Notes: generated by a model not told the origin, from the sequence alone. Counted from the first letter of the stretch, positions 21,711 to 31,754 are shown. The stretch: 32,791 bases of DNA from Priapulus caudatus (GCF_000485595.1 NW_014577916.1:1-32791); one strand, 5' to 3'. Numbers and translations: made by a program.

Positions 21711-22780
21711 TAATAAACTTATAAAAAACCTACAAATACAAATTATTGTTAAGATTTTAAAAGAAATGTCCTACTAATTCTTTTTATGTACAATAAGATG
21801 TGTCAATCAATCAGATTGTGGTTATAATAAGCTTCAATGATCAATGATGAGTTTTAAATGTGTGAAAATTTCATATTTGTCGATTGGTTAGTTTCTTCAA
21901 ATTGAAACCCAATAGTAATAATAGACAATATAAAACTTCTATACCACTCTCGCAAACGGCAATTTCTTTATGACTAGTTCGTGGCTGTTTTGGAGTTTTC
22001 GAATTTCCGTCAGCACTTTCGTGGATCGTCGTGGTTCTGAAATTTATAAACTTATAATCTCTATGTATTCATTCGTTATGAAAATATTTTACCTACCTCA
22101 ACATACGTTATCATAATGCAAAATATTTTCAATCACACTTGCTCTTACCTGCATGCATTTACGTATACACCGGTAAAACTTTTTTCTTGCATATTATGCA
22201 CATGTGCACTAAGACTATAGCATAAACATATGTAGAGAATGTAGGACTGTCATCGATGCCCACCTCATCGATAAATCGCGATGGATTTGCGTCCGATATC
22301 GATATCGAAATAAATCGAAAAATAGCGATCCGATACAGTATATCACAATAAAGCGTTGGTACATCCTTTTTCTGGTAAAAGAGTGTTGTTTATTACTTTT
22401 TATGGCTAAAATGTAGCCAGCGAAGCATCGGTAGCATTTTTGACTGAGCGCCGCCATTATAGAGACAATAAATAACTGTGGTGTTCTATTGTCTCTGGTG
22501 CGTATCCTGTCTCACTGCATGATCTCTATAATAAAATCTGTCTACCGTAAAAGCATGTCTGCTTCGCCATCGCTACGACGCCAGGTCAATCTGGTTGAAT
22601 TCAGGTAAATATACTTCGCCCATGCAGGCATCGAATTTGGCAATTTGCCTCTGACAGCAAGTAAGACTGCTACTTGCTGTCAGAGGCTGTGCCCTCTGAC
22701 AGCAAGTAGCAACACTGACAGCAAGTCTAGAAAACCAAACGCGTCGATTTTCTGTGAAAAATCATAGTCGAGGGTTCACG
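21711..22780 (-). repeat. Dispersed repeat, copy A (cut by the gap)
   Basis: On the minus strand this region aligns with plus-strand 28003-28985 and about 29745-31500. Anchors include GGTTTTCTAGACTTGCTGTC, AATAGAACACCACAGTTATT, ATGCTATAGTCTTAGTGCAC and GAAGCTTATTATAACCACA. It contains ATCGAT-rich palindromic sequence (ATATCGATATCG, 22297-22308) like inverted-repeat element ends, but no intact ORF. It is the cleanest of the three copies. Confidence 0.75.
22647..22727. repeat. Perfect 17-bp hairpin plus direct repeats
   Basis: GCCTCTGACAGCAAGTA (22647-22663), a 7-base loop, then its exact reverse complement (22671-22687). Further direct copies follow at 22693-22708 and, partly, 22714-22727. 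The transcript would fold into a strong stem-loop on either strand. Confidence 0.85.
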
Positions 22781-22888
22781 CTAACTTTGTTTAGCCGTTG
22801 CACTCTGCCTACGCCGGATACGACTGTGTCACCGTCAGATATGACGACTAGGAATCATCGATGGATAACTGACACTCTTTTTAGGCAG

Positions 22889-22906
22889 GATCCCCGCTCG
22901 TCGCCA
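22889..22906 (-). promoter_or_regulatory. Primer-binding site, tRNA-Ser-like
   Basis: One base after the 5' LTR the minus strand reads TGGCGACGAGCGGGGATC. The first ten bases complement the acceptor end of a serine tRNA as I recall it (…CTCGTCG plus CCA), and the rest suits a T-arm. Placement and TGG start are as expected for reverse-transcription priming. Confidence 0.75.
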
Positions 22907-22907
22907 A

Positions 22908-23034
22908 TGTAATGTTTGAATGTTATCTCACAGAGAGAAACAACGCCGCACACTAATGGTTGCTCGTAACAAGAAGAACTTTAATGCCCCCTATCGGGGA
23001 AACGTAAAACTACACAGTTGTACACAATATCACA
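22908..23034 (-). repeat. 5' LTR of the gag-pol-less unit
   Basis: The second copy of the 127-bp LTR. On the minus strand it ends CATTACA directly before the one-base spacer and the primer-binding site, which identifies it as the 5' LTR. Confidence 0.85.
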
Positions 23035-23039
23035 GGCGC
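23035..23039. repeat. Target-site duplication, right copy
   Basis: GGCGC, matching 13291-13295. Confidence 0.85.
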
Positions 23040-23551
23040 CTTGAATAAATAATGAGCGCGCGCGATGCTAGCTTGCACGCCAGCATCGCTACATATATAT
23101 GTTCTCCGTTTTCACAGTTGTAACTATCAAGAAGCTGCCTATGGCGTTTCCTGTCTTTGACATTCTTTGCATGCATGGAATAGCTGTGCTTGGTGCCTTC
23201 TGTGAACATACCACGTACGTGTACATGTATATGTTTTTGATTTTTATGTGTGATACAAGTTGAACCTTATTCATGCAGAAAGCTGACACCAGAGCAGTTT
23301 TGGATTAGTAAAAATCCAAACTATCACAAATAAAGATACTGTCACAAGTTTACTGTAACATGGCAGAGGTTTACTTTATTTTAATGCAAAAATAAATAGC
23401 CTACTAATGACTGCCAGATGCAAATCGTTGTGATGAACCATTGATGCTGTCACACAATCCAAATTATTGATGTCCAACATGTTCAACCTGCGTGCACACA
23501 CACGTATGCACACACGTGTGCCCCCTCCTCTCCACACAAATGGAACCTTAC

Positions 23552-23751
23552 CTTCACGGCGTAAACCGCGTTGTTGTTAGCGCCCTCTTTCGGGATCTTA
23601 TCGACGACTGCCGGGGATTTGATGATGTCGGCCATGTCGTCGGCCACGTCCTCTAACTGACGCATTGCCGCTTTTTCCAGTAGACCTGGTACATCCCTGC
23701 CCTTGGGTGGTGTTGTGGGCAGGGGTCCGATCTTTTTTTCAAAGCATTTTT
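23552..23751 (-). CDS. Host-gene exon (next to the LTR unit)
   Basis: The donor is AAG|GTAAGG (23552/23551) and a workable acceptor is GCTGAG| (23752/23751). With the preceding exon ending in phase 1, this start gives an open frame: EKCFEKKIGPLPTTPPKGRD, then VPGLLEKAAMRQLEDVADDM and on to NNNAVYAVK, ending in phase 0. Acidic and alanine-rich helix-forming sequence dominates. I do not recognise the protein. A run of seven A's near 23733-23739 could hide a one-base error, and the nearer acceptor GTGTAG would give a frame that soon stops, so the exon start is less sure than its end. Confidence 0.55.
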
Positions 23752-23959
23752 CTCAGCTACACGTGAACGAAACAAAAAACGGCTATTGAACGGCGTTCGA
23801 AATTTCTGTGCGTGCGTGCATGTGCTTGTCTGTGTGTCCCACAATCTAAATATGGACTATTGATGTCCAACATGTTCAACATGTATTTAAATTTATTAGC
23901 TTAATTGTTTGCTGTGTATGCCATTAACATGCATGAGTGACTACGTGCTATCCACTCAC

Positions 23960-24049
23960 CACTGCTTATCCTAACAATGAGATGGTGTATCGCAGCAACA
24001 GTCATCTCTATCTTTGCCTCGGTGCCTTGAATCGCCACACATTTCCTGC
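23960..24049 (-). CDS. Host-gene exon with RKCVAIQGTEAKIEMTVAAI
   Basis: 90 bp. The acceptor is CACAATTTAG| (24050/24049) and the donor AGTG|GTGAGT (23960/23959), phase 1 at both ends. The product is RKCVAIQGTEAKIEMTVAAI followed by HHLIVRISS. The pattern V-x-I-x-GTE-x-K-I-x6-AI-x-x-L resembles either the first strand and helix of a PTB/PID domain or the second half of a KH domain. I cannot decide, and no GXXG loop of a KH domain is visible in the upstream exon. Matching phases with both neighbours support a real gene. Confidence 0.55.
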
Positions 24050-24290
24050 CTAAATTGTGCAACAGGTAATTTATTAGTATATGTGACACATAAGACAAGG
24101 GGTTAATAATGATAGATTTGACATTATTAACCTCTGATAATACCTGCATTTGATGTTAAGAAAGCTAAGGAAACTATTTCTCAATGTTTAATTAAACACG
24201 TGGATATATACTTGCACGACTCTGATCTGAATTGAATAAACACACAACCTCCACAAGGTACTCCTACACGATATGTGTATTAGTAGGTAC

Positions 24291-24453
24291 CTGTCACAGC
24301 TGCCTGAATCTCATCAATCCATATATCTTCGACTTCGTCTCCAGAGTCTACGTGAATGAGACTTGGCCAGTGATGAAGGTCAGCCTGTGAAGCTTCCAAC
24401 TTCTCCATATTCTGGAAAAATTGTTGTTCAGAAATATTAATATCTGCTTCAAA
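24291..24453 (-). CDS. Host-gene exon, acidic
   Basis: The donor is ACAG|GTACCT (24291/24290), phase 1. Two acceptors fit: TTATTTCAG| (exon from 24453) and TTTTTCCAG| (exon from 24411), both phase 0 at the start. The product is FEADINISEQQFFQNMEKLE, then ASQADLHHWPSLIHVDSGDE and VEDIWIDEIQAAVTG. It is strongly acidic near the end. The family is not recognised. It precedes 23960-24049 in the same transcript by phase. Confidence 0.55.
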
Positions 24454-24769
24454 CTGAAATAATCTTGTGCACATACAGCGTACAGTGTATACGCCCATTA
24501 TAACGCGATGGTTGGGGTCCATAAAATGTCATCGCGAAAAAAGTGAGGTCACACTAAATTGGGGTTATATATATACCTGGCAATATAAGAGCAAAAACGG
24601 GGGTCCAACAACTCATCGCATTATATCCAAATTCGCATTAAATCGGAGCACGCAAAATCAGGGTTCCACTCTACCTTCACATATCTAACCGCCAGTGCCC
24701 GTGACATGCCTCTGATTTTACGCATGTTCCAGAAGAACGCGTCATTTGTCAGCTCGTTCTAACGTCCTG

Positions 24770-25035
24770 AAAAAATAAATCAGAATTTGTGACGGTAGAT
24801 GGCGCTATACCCGCTTTGATGTTTCTTATCAATGGCGTTCGAAATAAATAGGTTATGCTGCGTTCCGACATGTTTTGTAAAACTTTACACTAATATATAG
24901 TATTTATCAGCAGGGTGGAGAGGAAATACCAATTTTGCATTAAAGATATTGTCAATGAAATCTTGTAAAACGAACCAGACGAGTGTGACACCACAGACTG
25001 TTATCTGCGTGTCTATATCGGTTAAATAGCATTTA
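24770..25035 (+). repeat. Dispersed repeat, copy D1
   Basis: TGTGACGGTAGATGGCGC, CCGCTTTGATGTTTCTTA, AAAGATATTGTCAATGAAAT, CAGACGAGTGTG and CCACAGACTGTT all reappear in the same order at 32222-32465. The stretch lies between candidate exons, so it may be intronic. Confidence 0.65.
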
Positions 25036-25400
25036 GGTATAAATATAATTGCACTTTTGTGATTAGCCCTCGGTCATTTACCTGCAAAATAAAAATGCAA
25101 ATACGCAACTTTTTCAGGGTGGCAGCACGGTCGCGGGTGTCATGGCGCCGTTCAAATTTCGTAGCGTTGATGTGTAAATAATTAATTAAGTATCTTGTGA
25201 CAAATACATGTGGGTATAGACGATTTGTTATACAGTAAGTACAGTTGTATGCAGTAAAATCCTAGAGGCTACTGTCCCTTTAAGCAAATGTAGAATTCAT
25301 TTGCATTATAGTCCCAAGTGTGTCTGAAGCTGCACATAATACTGTATATTAAATTGCATTGAGAAAACATTGTTTCGAAACAAAATAGTAACTGCATGAC

Positions 25401-25512
25401 CTGTAAAAGACATTATATTGATTTGGTGCAGAGACCAGTTGTGCTTATCAGCCAGCTCCCTCTTCTCTGCTCTTCTACTGGGTCTGTCCCGAGGACAGTA
25501 GCTATAGAGACC
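25401..25512 (-). CDS. Exon of a YAVVEF-type gene, second
   Basis: The acceptor is GCATTTGAAG| (25513/25512) and the likely donor TTTTACAG|GTCATG (25401/25400). Read in phase 0 it gives GLYSYCPRDRPSRRAEKREL and ADKHNWSLHQINIMSFT. Charged residues followed by W-x-L-x-x-I are what I recall after the YAVVEF module in invertebrate proteins annotated as DUF4806-like. The donor is weak, and its phase (1) does not match the phase-0 acceptors at 24453 or 24411, so membership in the downstream gene is unproven. Confidence 0.4.
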
Positions 25513-25709
25513 CTTCAAATGCAAAGTGTTTTTTATTAGTGATAACAATTAAATGCTTAATGTAAACGATAAAATTGAACTAATTTTAAAATAAATAAAT
25601 TCAACATTTATCTTAGTCTCATTAGTACTACACTTGAGTATACACTTTGTTGGCAGGCAGTCTGTATAGTATTGCAGATGAATAAGTTTAATGATTGAAT
25701 TTGCCTTAC

Positions 25710-25796
25710 ATCTTTTTCACTCTCTATCCATTCCCTGGGGACGACAGATATTGAACCCTCGGCCAGGAACTCGACCACAGCATACTTATATGTCAT
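25710..25796 (-). CDS. Exon of a YAVVEF-type gene, first coding
   Basis: The acceptor is TTTTTCTATAG| (25797/25796), immediately followed by ATG. The donor is GAT|GTAAGG (25710/25709), giving 29 codons in phase 0: MTYKYAVVEFLAEGSISVVP then REWIESEKD. The YAVVEF-x4-S-x-x-VVP-x-x-W pattern marks the N-terminus of a family of invertebrate nuclear or transcription-related proteins (DUF4806-like), as far as I recall. An ATG sitting right at an acceptor implies an upstream untranslated exon. Confidence 0.55.
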
Positions 25797-25799
25797 CTA

Positions 25800-26196
25800 T
25801 AGAAAAAGAGAACATTTCATTCCTGATAACTTTTCAAATGATTACTCGTACATCGATTAATTGATCCAATTGAGTTAATATGACACTAGTCCACTCACTC
25901 GTCACACGTCGCAGAGTTGGGGTAGGGTCCATAACCTAGGACCAAAAACAGAGCTGGGCCGTGACCCAGAAACGGATTCAAGGAATTCGTGGCATCGTAG
26001 CGGACATGCAACGCAATGCATGACATGTGCAGATGCACGAAGCAGGGTACTCATACAGGAAGATGAATGACGAGGTGGGGAGAAAAATTTTGGATAAACA
26101 TCACACATGTTTGATGACAAGTTCATACGCATGCCCGCCAGGTGGCAAGGAAGAGAATACAATGTACTCGATGCCGTGGGATGAGATAGAGGCGGT
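25800..26196. other. No recognisable gene
   Basis: Non-coding as far as I can see. The untranslated 5' exon implied for 25796 may lie here or further right, in the CpG-richer 26380-26560, but nothing marks it clearly. Confidence 0.35.
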
Positions 26197-26210
26197 TTGC
26201 CAGTAAAGAG

Positions 26211-26345
26211 GGGGGGTGTCCTTGGAAATTGGGGAAGTGGAACATTGAGGGGGTTGGGGGCTCCGTGGCATTTGGGGGGGGGGTGTCCTTGGAAATTGGG
26301 GAAGTGGAACATTGAGGGGATTGGGGGTTCCGTGGCAACAAGGGG
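26211..26345. repeat. 67-bp G-rich tandem repeat, two units
   Basis: Two units with a period of 67 (TGTCCTTGG at 26217 and 26284). Each has GGGGGTGTCC, a shared ACATTGAGGGG and a run of G's. The plus strand has several G-runs of four to ten. Overlapping minus-strand frames repeating PNPLNVPLPQFPRTPP are by-products. Confidence 0.85.
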
Positions 26346-26757
26346 AGGGCGGGATGCATAAATCGCGAGGGGGAATCCCCACAACGTACAGGACAAGATC
26401 CCACACGATGCTGCGCGTAGACACCGTATACGCCGTGCTGCAGGACCTGGGGATCAAATACGGCGGCAGCTACCAAGACAAGGCTATACTGCTGCCGGCG
26501 CCGTGGCGGGTAGATTTTACGGCCGGATGCCATTCCTGACGCCAACTCCGATTAGTCGCCTCCTACGACATGCAGGAGATACAGTAGGCGTATTCGATTG
26601 CCGGACCTACACGGCTGTAACTACCCCCCTTACAGTCAAAATACTAGTGCAATCGCGAAGCTTAATGTCTAATGTACAACACGAATGTGCTCATCTAGAA
26701 CTAACAATCGATAACTATATCTCCCAACACCCTTAAGCATGCAAATACGTCTGTAAA

Positions 26758-27980
26758 CGTAGCCAAATGTTGACGGAAGGACGGACGGACGGACGTACGA
26801 TGGACGACGACCATGGCAATAGCTCAGCTTGACGATGCCAAGGTAAGCTAAAAAAATGCAAGATAAATTGAAAAAACAAGTCCGGTGTAATTATGGCAAC
26901 GTATTTTGAAAATTTTGATATTTCCGATATCAAGGATGATTGTCTAAAATGATGCAAAATCAGTATCAATAACTCAAATCAATAAAGGGCCAGGGAATCT
27001 GACTGTACTTACACACTGGTGGGTTTGCATGTCAAACTAAAGTAAGGTTTAACAGGAAAATACATCTTCATTTATCCAAGCTTGGATTTCTAAATGCAGA
27101 AAAACACTAGCCAAATGGATATACACCCGCAGTAAACACCTGCATAAAAGAACCCGTGATTTTCTGTTTCAGGCTGAAGTGGTTCTTATATATATGATAC
27201 ATAGTGAGAAATCATCCTGACGGTTTTTAAAGAGGTTCTTAATTTGGGGGAAGGGGGGATATTGTGTACATTATCTAGGTAAAATTGGCTTTAATTAGTG
27301 AATAATTGACATTAATTAATTAACCAACTGCATAATATTCGAAATTATATGTCTGTTTAAATTCATTTGAGTTAATTTATTTATCACCTTTAATTTACTT
27401 ATCATATTAAACACAATGAAAGGTCAAATGCTGTGAAAATTGATTTGACTAATAGTAGACAGTACCGGAAATAATTCATTGTCAGCATAACTGCATTACA
27501 GTAACATAACACAGCTTAATTTAATTTGGTAAATGCAAGCAAACCCCAACATTTACTGGAAAATGAGGCAAAATACCCCCTGGAAAATCCAATCCTCCTG
27601 TGAGGAGGTATTAATATTATCTGGAACTACATGTTGTTGGTTTCCAATGGTGTAGCACACATACTTGGATTGCCCCAGTTTGCTCTAATTTTCGGTATTT
27701 TTTTCATATAAGTACCTGCTTAATTTATCAGGCTGAAGTGGTTCTTATATACTAGGTGCTTTATTGGTCCAATTTCAGCCTGGAGGTTCTTTATCCGCAG
27801 TTTCTTTTATGCGGGTGTTTACTGTACGTGAGATCAGTTGAGATCACGTGTTGAGATGGCACGACTTTATTCCAAGACACAGTTTATGACACCGTTTTAG
27901 CTCACCTTGACATCGTCAAGCTCGGCTATTGCCATGGGACGTCGTACGTCCGTCCGTCCGTCCGTCAACATTTGGCTACG
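26758..27980. mobile_element. Foldback-type element with long terminal inverted repeats
   Basis: The left arm 26758-26850 and right arm 27898-27980 are inverted copies of 93 and 83 bases. Each contains a short (GGAC)n/(GTCC)n tetranucleotide run, CCATGGCAATAGC and a GACGATG-type core. The size difference is mostly repeat number in the tetranucleotide. There is no ORF of its own inside. Just outside the right arm, GGTCAACGATAACTCAGGAA continues as extra element sequence, and the same stretch recurs inverted at the right edge of the window (about 32755-32785). Confidence 0.7.
27130..27824. mobile_element. Nested inverted-repeat element
   Basis: The left end CAGTAAACACCTGCATAAAA (27130-) and right end 27802-27824 are inverted with one mismatch in 23. 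A 24-base direct repeat (TCAGGCTGAAGTGGTTCTTA plus TATA) occurs inside at 27169-27192 and 27728-27751. The whole lies within the foldback element. No clean target duplication is visible. Confidence 0.6.
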
Positions 27981-28002
27981 GTCAACGATAACTCAGGAAC
28001 CG

Positions 28003-28990
28003 GATTTATCGATGTGGTGGCGCATCTGATGGACAGTCCTATCATCTCTGTACATAGTTTATGCTATAGTCTTCAGTGCACACTGTGCATAATGGATCAA
28101 GAAAAAAGTCTTGTTAGCCTCCGGGTGCTCTGATTATCCCCTGTTATATCGGCTCACTGCAGTAAAGCAACTGGATTGAAAATATTTTGCAGATCTGATA
28201 ACGCGTATGGTTGAGGTAGGTAACATATTTTCATAACGAATTGACTACATAGAGATTAAAGTTTAATTAAATTTAGCGTAACCGCTACGTCGAAACACCT
28301 GATATAAAACAAAGCGTGGCTGTACGGAAATTCGACAACTTCAAAATAGGCCATTGCCAACTAGTGCTGAAGAAATGCCGTTTGGCGAGAGTCGGTATAG
28401 AAGTTTATTTGCCTATTATTTACTTATTGTGGTTTCAATTTGTAAGAACACTAACCGCACTCGCCATCAAATTATGAATCTTTTCACACATCCTTAAAAC
28501 CTCAATCACTTGATCGCATCTGAAGCTTATTATAACCACAGATCTGATTGATCTGAGCACATCTTATTGTGAGCATAAAAAGATAAGTAGGAGCATTTCC
28601 TTTTAAATGCTTAACAATAATTTGTGATTTGTAAGGTTTTTTACCTAGAGTTATTATAAATGTGTCTGTGATTATAAGCAATTCAGCTACACCATTGACT
28701 GTTGTAAGTTCAAAACTTTTGAGTGCCTCAACCATTAGGCCACCATTCTTCGACTGCCGCAAAAATCTTGTAGAGATGGTTGGATAGGATTTTTTACAGG
28801 TCAGAGAGATTGCTCTCGCATATGTCTGGTGGCAGTTGATGGAGGGTGGGAGGCAAATCGATAGCTAAGCATTTAACAGGAGGTAATTTATCACTTATTA
28901 ACTTGATTCATAACTTAAATTATTGAACATTCAGGAAATATATATTATACCCTGTCCGTAGTACTAAATAGTCATTTTAAGCGGCTTAAC
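28003..28990 (+). repeat. Dispersed repeat, copy B (truncated at left)
   Basis: Begins at GGATTTATCGATG, directly after the foldback-element sequence, and follows copy A (minus strand) and then copy C to GTACTAAATAGT near 28980. Compared with A it carries many extra single bases. No ORF is credible. Confidence 0.7.
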
Positions 28991-29744
28991 AAAGTTGCTC
29001 TCGCTCGCATGCACCGCGGCTTCCAACTTTTCGCTTGTAAATAGGGGGGGGGGGATCCAATGTAATCCGTCGAAGGACGGAATACGTAATAGGCTAGGAA
29101 TAACCATTGTTCCTTGTCTTTGGCATGTAATGCCACCAGTTGTGTAAAAGTCGTAACGGCGGATAGACAGGATAGATAAATTGGGCCAATTATAGACTAA
29201 GCATGTAGTCCTTCGAGGTCGCTCCTGTTGAAGAAGACCAATAGGTAGGTCGTCCGTCTACTATGGCAGTTATATGCTAATCGTGTCCGTTCGATCCAGC
29301 AGAGAGAGTACCGAGAGAGAGGCGTAATATTGAAATACGTTATACAGGCATCTTGGTTAGTCATACAATCGTGACTGAAGGACGGACATGATACCTCTGC
29401 GTAAGTCATGTGGAGGTTTTACTCGGCGTAGCTCCCACTCTGCGGTGCTCTCATCTCTATCCCTACACTGTACCATTCGCGCACGTTTAGCGGCGGATGC
29501 TAGACTTTACAGTGAGTGTCAATGTAAAGCTGTTCATGAATACGTCAATACTGGCCCATCTCGTTCGCTCTGCTTATCCTATCTTTCTTGCATTCGCTCT
29601 CACCATTAAGAGTCGTTAGCACGATATGGCGCCTGTTAAAGCGAACAATCTCTTCACGCGTAATCCACTCGATTACTATATCGCGTCTAAGATGATATTA
29701 TGGCCTATTCCTTACCTCTCTCATATCCTGCAAGCTCATGATTT
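28991..29744. other. No recognisable feature
   Basis: Nothing identified. It contains a G-run at 29046-29055 and the same insertion-like irregularity as the repeats around it. Confidence 0.4.
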
Positions 29745-31500
29745 CTCTCTCACCCTGCTCAGAAAAATCGATTCGCGATCAGCGTTGGTTTTCTAGACTT
29801 GCTGTCAGTGTTGCTACTGTCTGGTCTCTAGCTGCCACTCTCGGGCACAGGCCCACGTTCTTCTCGTACCTAGCACAAGTTAGGCGCATGTCTTACTCTC
29901 GCTCTTGGTCATCGTAGCGCTATAATTGCTCGAACATCGATTGTCGCAAAACAGCTCTCTTCTCCGTTGTCATTCGGGTCTGAAGTATATTTACCGTGGA
30001 ATATCAACCTAGCATTTGTCACTCCTGTGCGTTCGTGGCGTCACCTTCCGGCGCTAAGCAGTATCATGATCTCTTTCAACGGTAGACAGATTTTGTTATT
30101 ATAGGAGCAATGCAGTGGAGAGCAGGATACGCACGCAGAGACAATAGAACACCACAGTTATTATGTGTCTGGCTATAAATGGCGGCGCTCAGCTCAATCG
30201 AACATGGCTACCCTCTGATGCTTCGCTGGCTTACATTTTAAGCCACTCAAAAAAGTAATAAACAACACTCTTTTCTACCAGAAAACGGGATGTTAGCCAC
30301 TACGCTTTCTATTGTGATAGTACTCTCGCTGATTCGGATACGCTTATTAAAATTCGAAACTTCTTTTCGATATCGATCATTGCGGTACCGTCCCGCCGTC
30401 CCTCGTTTCTTTGCTCTCGTCCGCCAAATGCCATTCGCGCTTTTATGCGATGAGGTGGGCCCTGCGATGAGTTCCGACATTTCTCTAGCATATGTTTATG
30501 GCTAATTGACCTTCTCTCGTGCATCATGTGCATAATATGCAAGAAAAAAGTTTTACCTGGTGTTCATACCTCCTTCGGCCTTCAAAATTTCTACGTTAAC
30601 GTACTTTGCCGCATGGGCAGTGTAGACCGCAAGTGAGATGAAAATTATTTCTGCATTATGAGAACGTTATGTCTGAGCGCGTAGGTAAACACTATTTTCT
30701 CAGACGAATGAATACAGTAGAGATTATAACGTTTATAAATTCAGAACCCACGTCCGGATCGCTGAAATAGAAAAAGCGTGCTGACGGAGAATGTCGCAGC
30801 GCCCTCCGTCTGCTCCTCATCACCCACTTTTCCAAAATTCACGCTCACTTCGTAAGTCTAGTGGCTGAATAGAAATTGCGTTCTGCGTAGAGGATGGTAT
30901 TAACGAAGTTTTATAATTGTGCTATTGATTTCAGCTATTGGGTGTTTTCAATTTGAAGAAACTAACCCATCCACTAAATATGTAAATCTCTTTTCAGTCA
31001 CTTTATGAAACTCATCTACTTGATATCTAGTTTTGTAATCTTCTATTATATATCAGCCATCCTCACAATCTGTTATTGACTACATGGCCTCTTCATTGTC
31101 AAGCCATATAAAGAATATGTAGGACATTTCTTTTAAAATCTTACCAACTAATTTGTATTCTGTAGTTTTTTTATATAGTCTTATTATAAAATTGGCTTTG
31201 TGATCTTAGTAAGCAATTCAGGCTAGCACATTCTGACTGTTAAGTCAAACTTTTGAGTGGCTAACTCATTAGGCCCCACTTTCTGCCGCACAAATCTTAG
31301 AGATGGTTGGATGGATTTTTTACAGGTCAGAGAGATTGCTCTCGGCATGTGTCTGGGTGCAGTTGGATGGAGGTGGCAGGCAAATGCTATACTAGCATTA
31401 CAGGAGGTAATTTTATAACTTTATTAACTTGATTCATAACTTAATTATTAACATTTCAGAAATATATATACTCTGTCTGTCGTAGTACTAAATAGTGTAT
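29745..31500 (+). repeat. Dispersed repeat, copy C
   Basis: A longer copy of the A/B repeat. It shares with A the segments from GGTTTTCTAGACTTGCTGTC (29788) through AATAGAACACCACAGTTATT (30146), and with B the segment ACAGGTCAGAGAGATTGCTC to GTACTAAATAGT (31320-31498). Extra single bases are scattered throughout relative to A. Confidence 0.7.
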
Positions 31501-31754
31501 TGCGCAGCTGGGTTACGCTATCAGTTCCATAAAAAACGCTACAATTGAACTGACTGGTTTCGAGCTTGTGGTAGTGCTTATCTTAGGTCCTTCTAACTTT
31601 TGCTAGTTTTTTAAAGACAAGGATGCAAAAGAGTTGAATTCTTTTAGCTTTTATGCCTCTCTCTCTCTCTTCGCTTTTGGCTCCAACTTGGGTACAAAAC
31701 ATTGGTGCACAGTGTAGTGCGTCTTATGCTCAGCAGTTGCCAATGGGTCCTACG

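Larger units (their letters stand above)
13296..23034 (-). mobile_element. LTR-bounded unit without gag-pol, carrying other element genes
   Basis: Two 127-bp direct repeats (13296-13422, 22908-23034), differing at one base (13321 A against 22933 G), bound 9.5 kb. Read on the minus strand, the LTR begins TGTGATATTG, ends CATTACA and contains an ATTAAA signal. A primer-binding site follows the 5' LTR, a polypurine tract precedes the 3' LTR, and GGCGC flanks both sides. These features establish a retrotransposon insertion. No gag, protease, reverse transcriptase or integrase motif is visible inside. Instead there are a PIF1-like helicase fragment, a FEN-like pseudogene, a MITE and satellite DNA. 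It is best described as a large non-autonomous LTR element, or a very short one (127-bp LTRs are in the TRIM range) swollen by later insertions. The 354-base gap lies inside. Confidence 0.8.

Noticed and set aside
23960-24049. Firm call of a KH domain
   Set aside because: Only one half would match and the GXXG loop is absent; a PTB-like reading fits about as well, so the exon is left unnamed.
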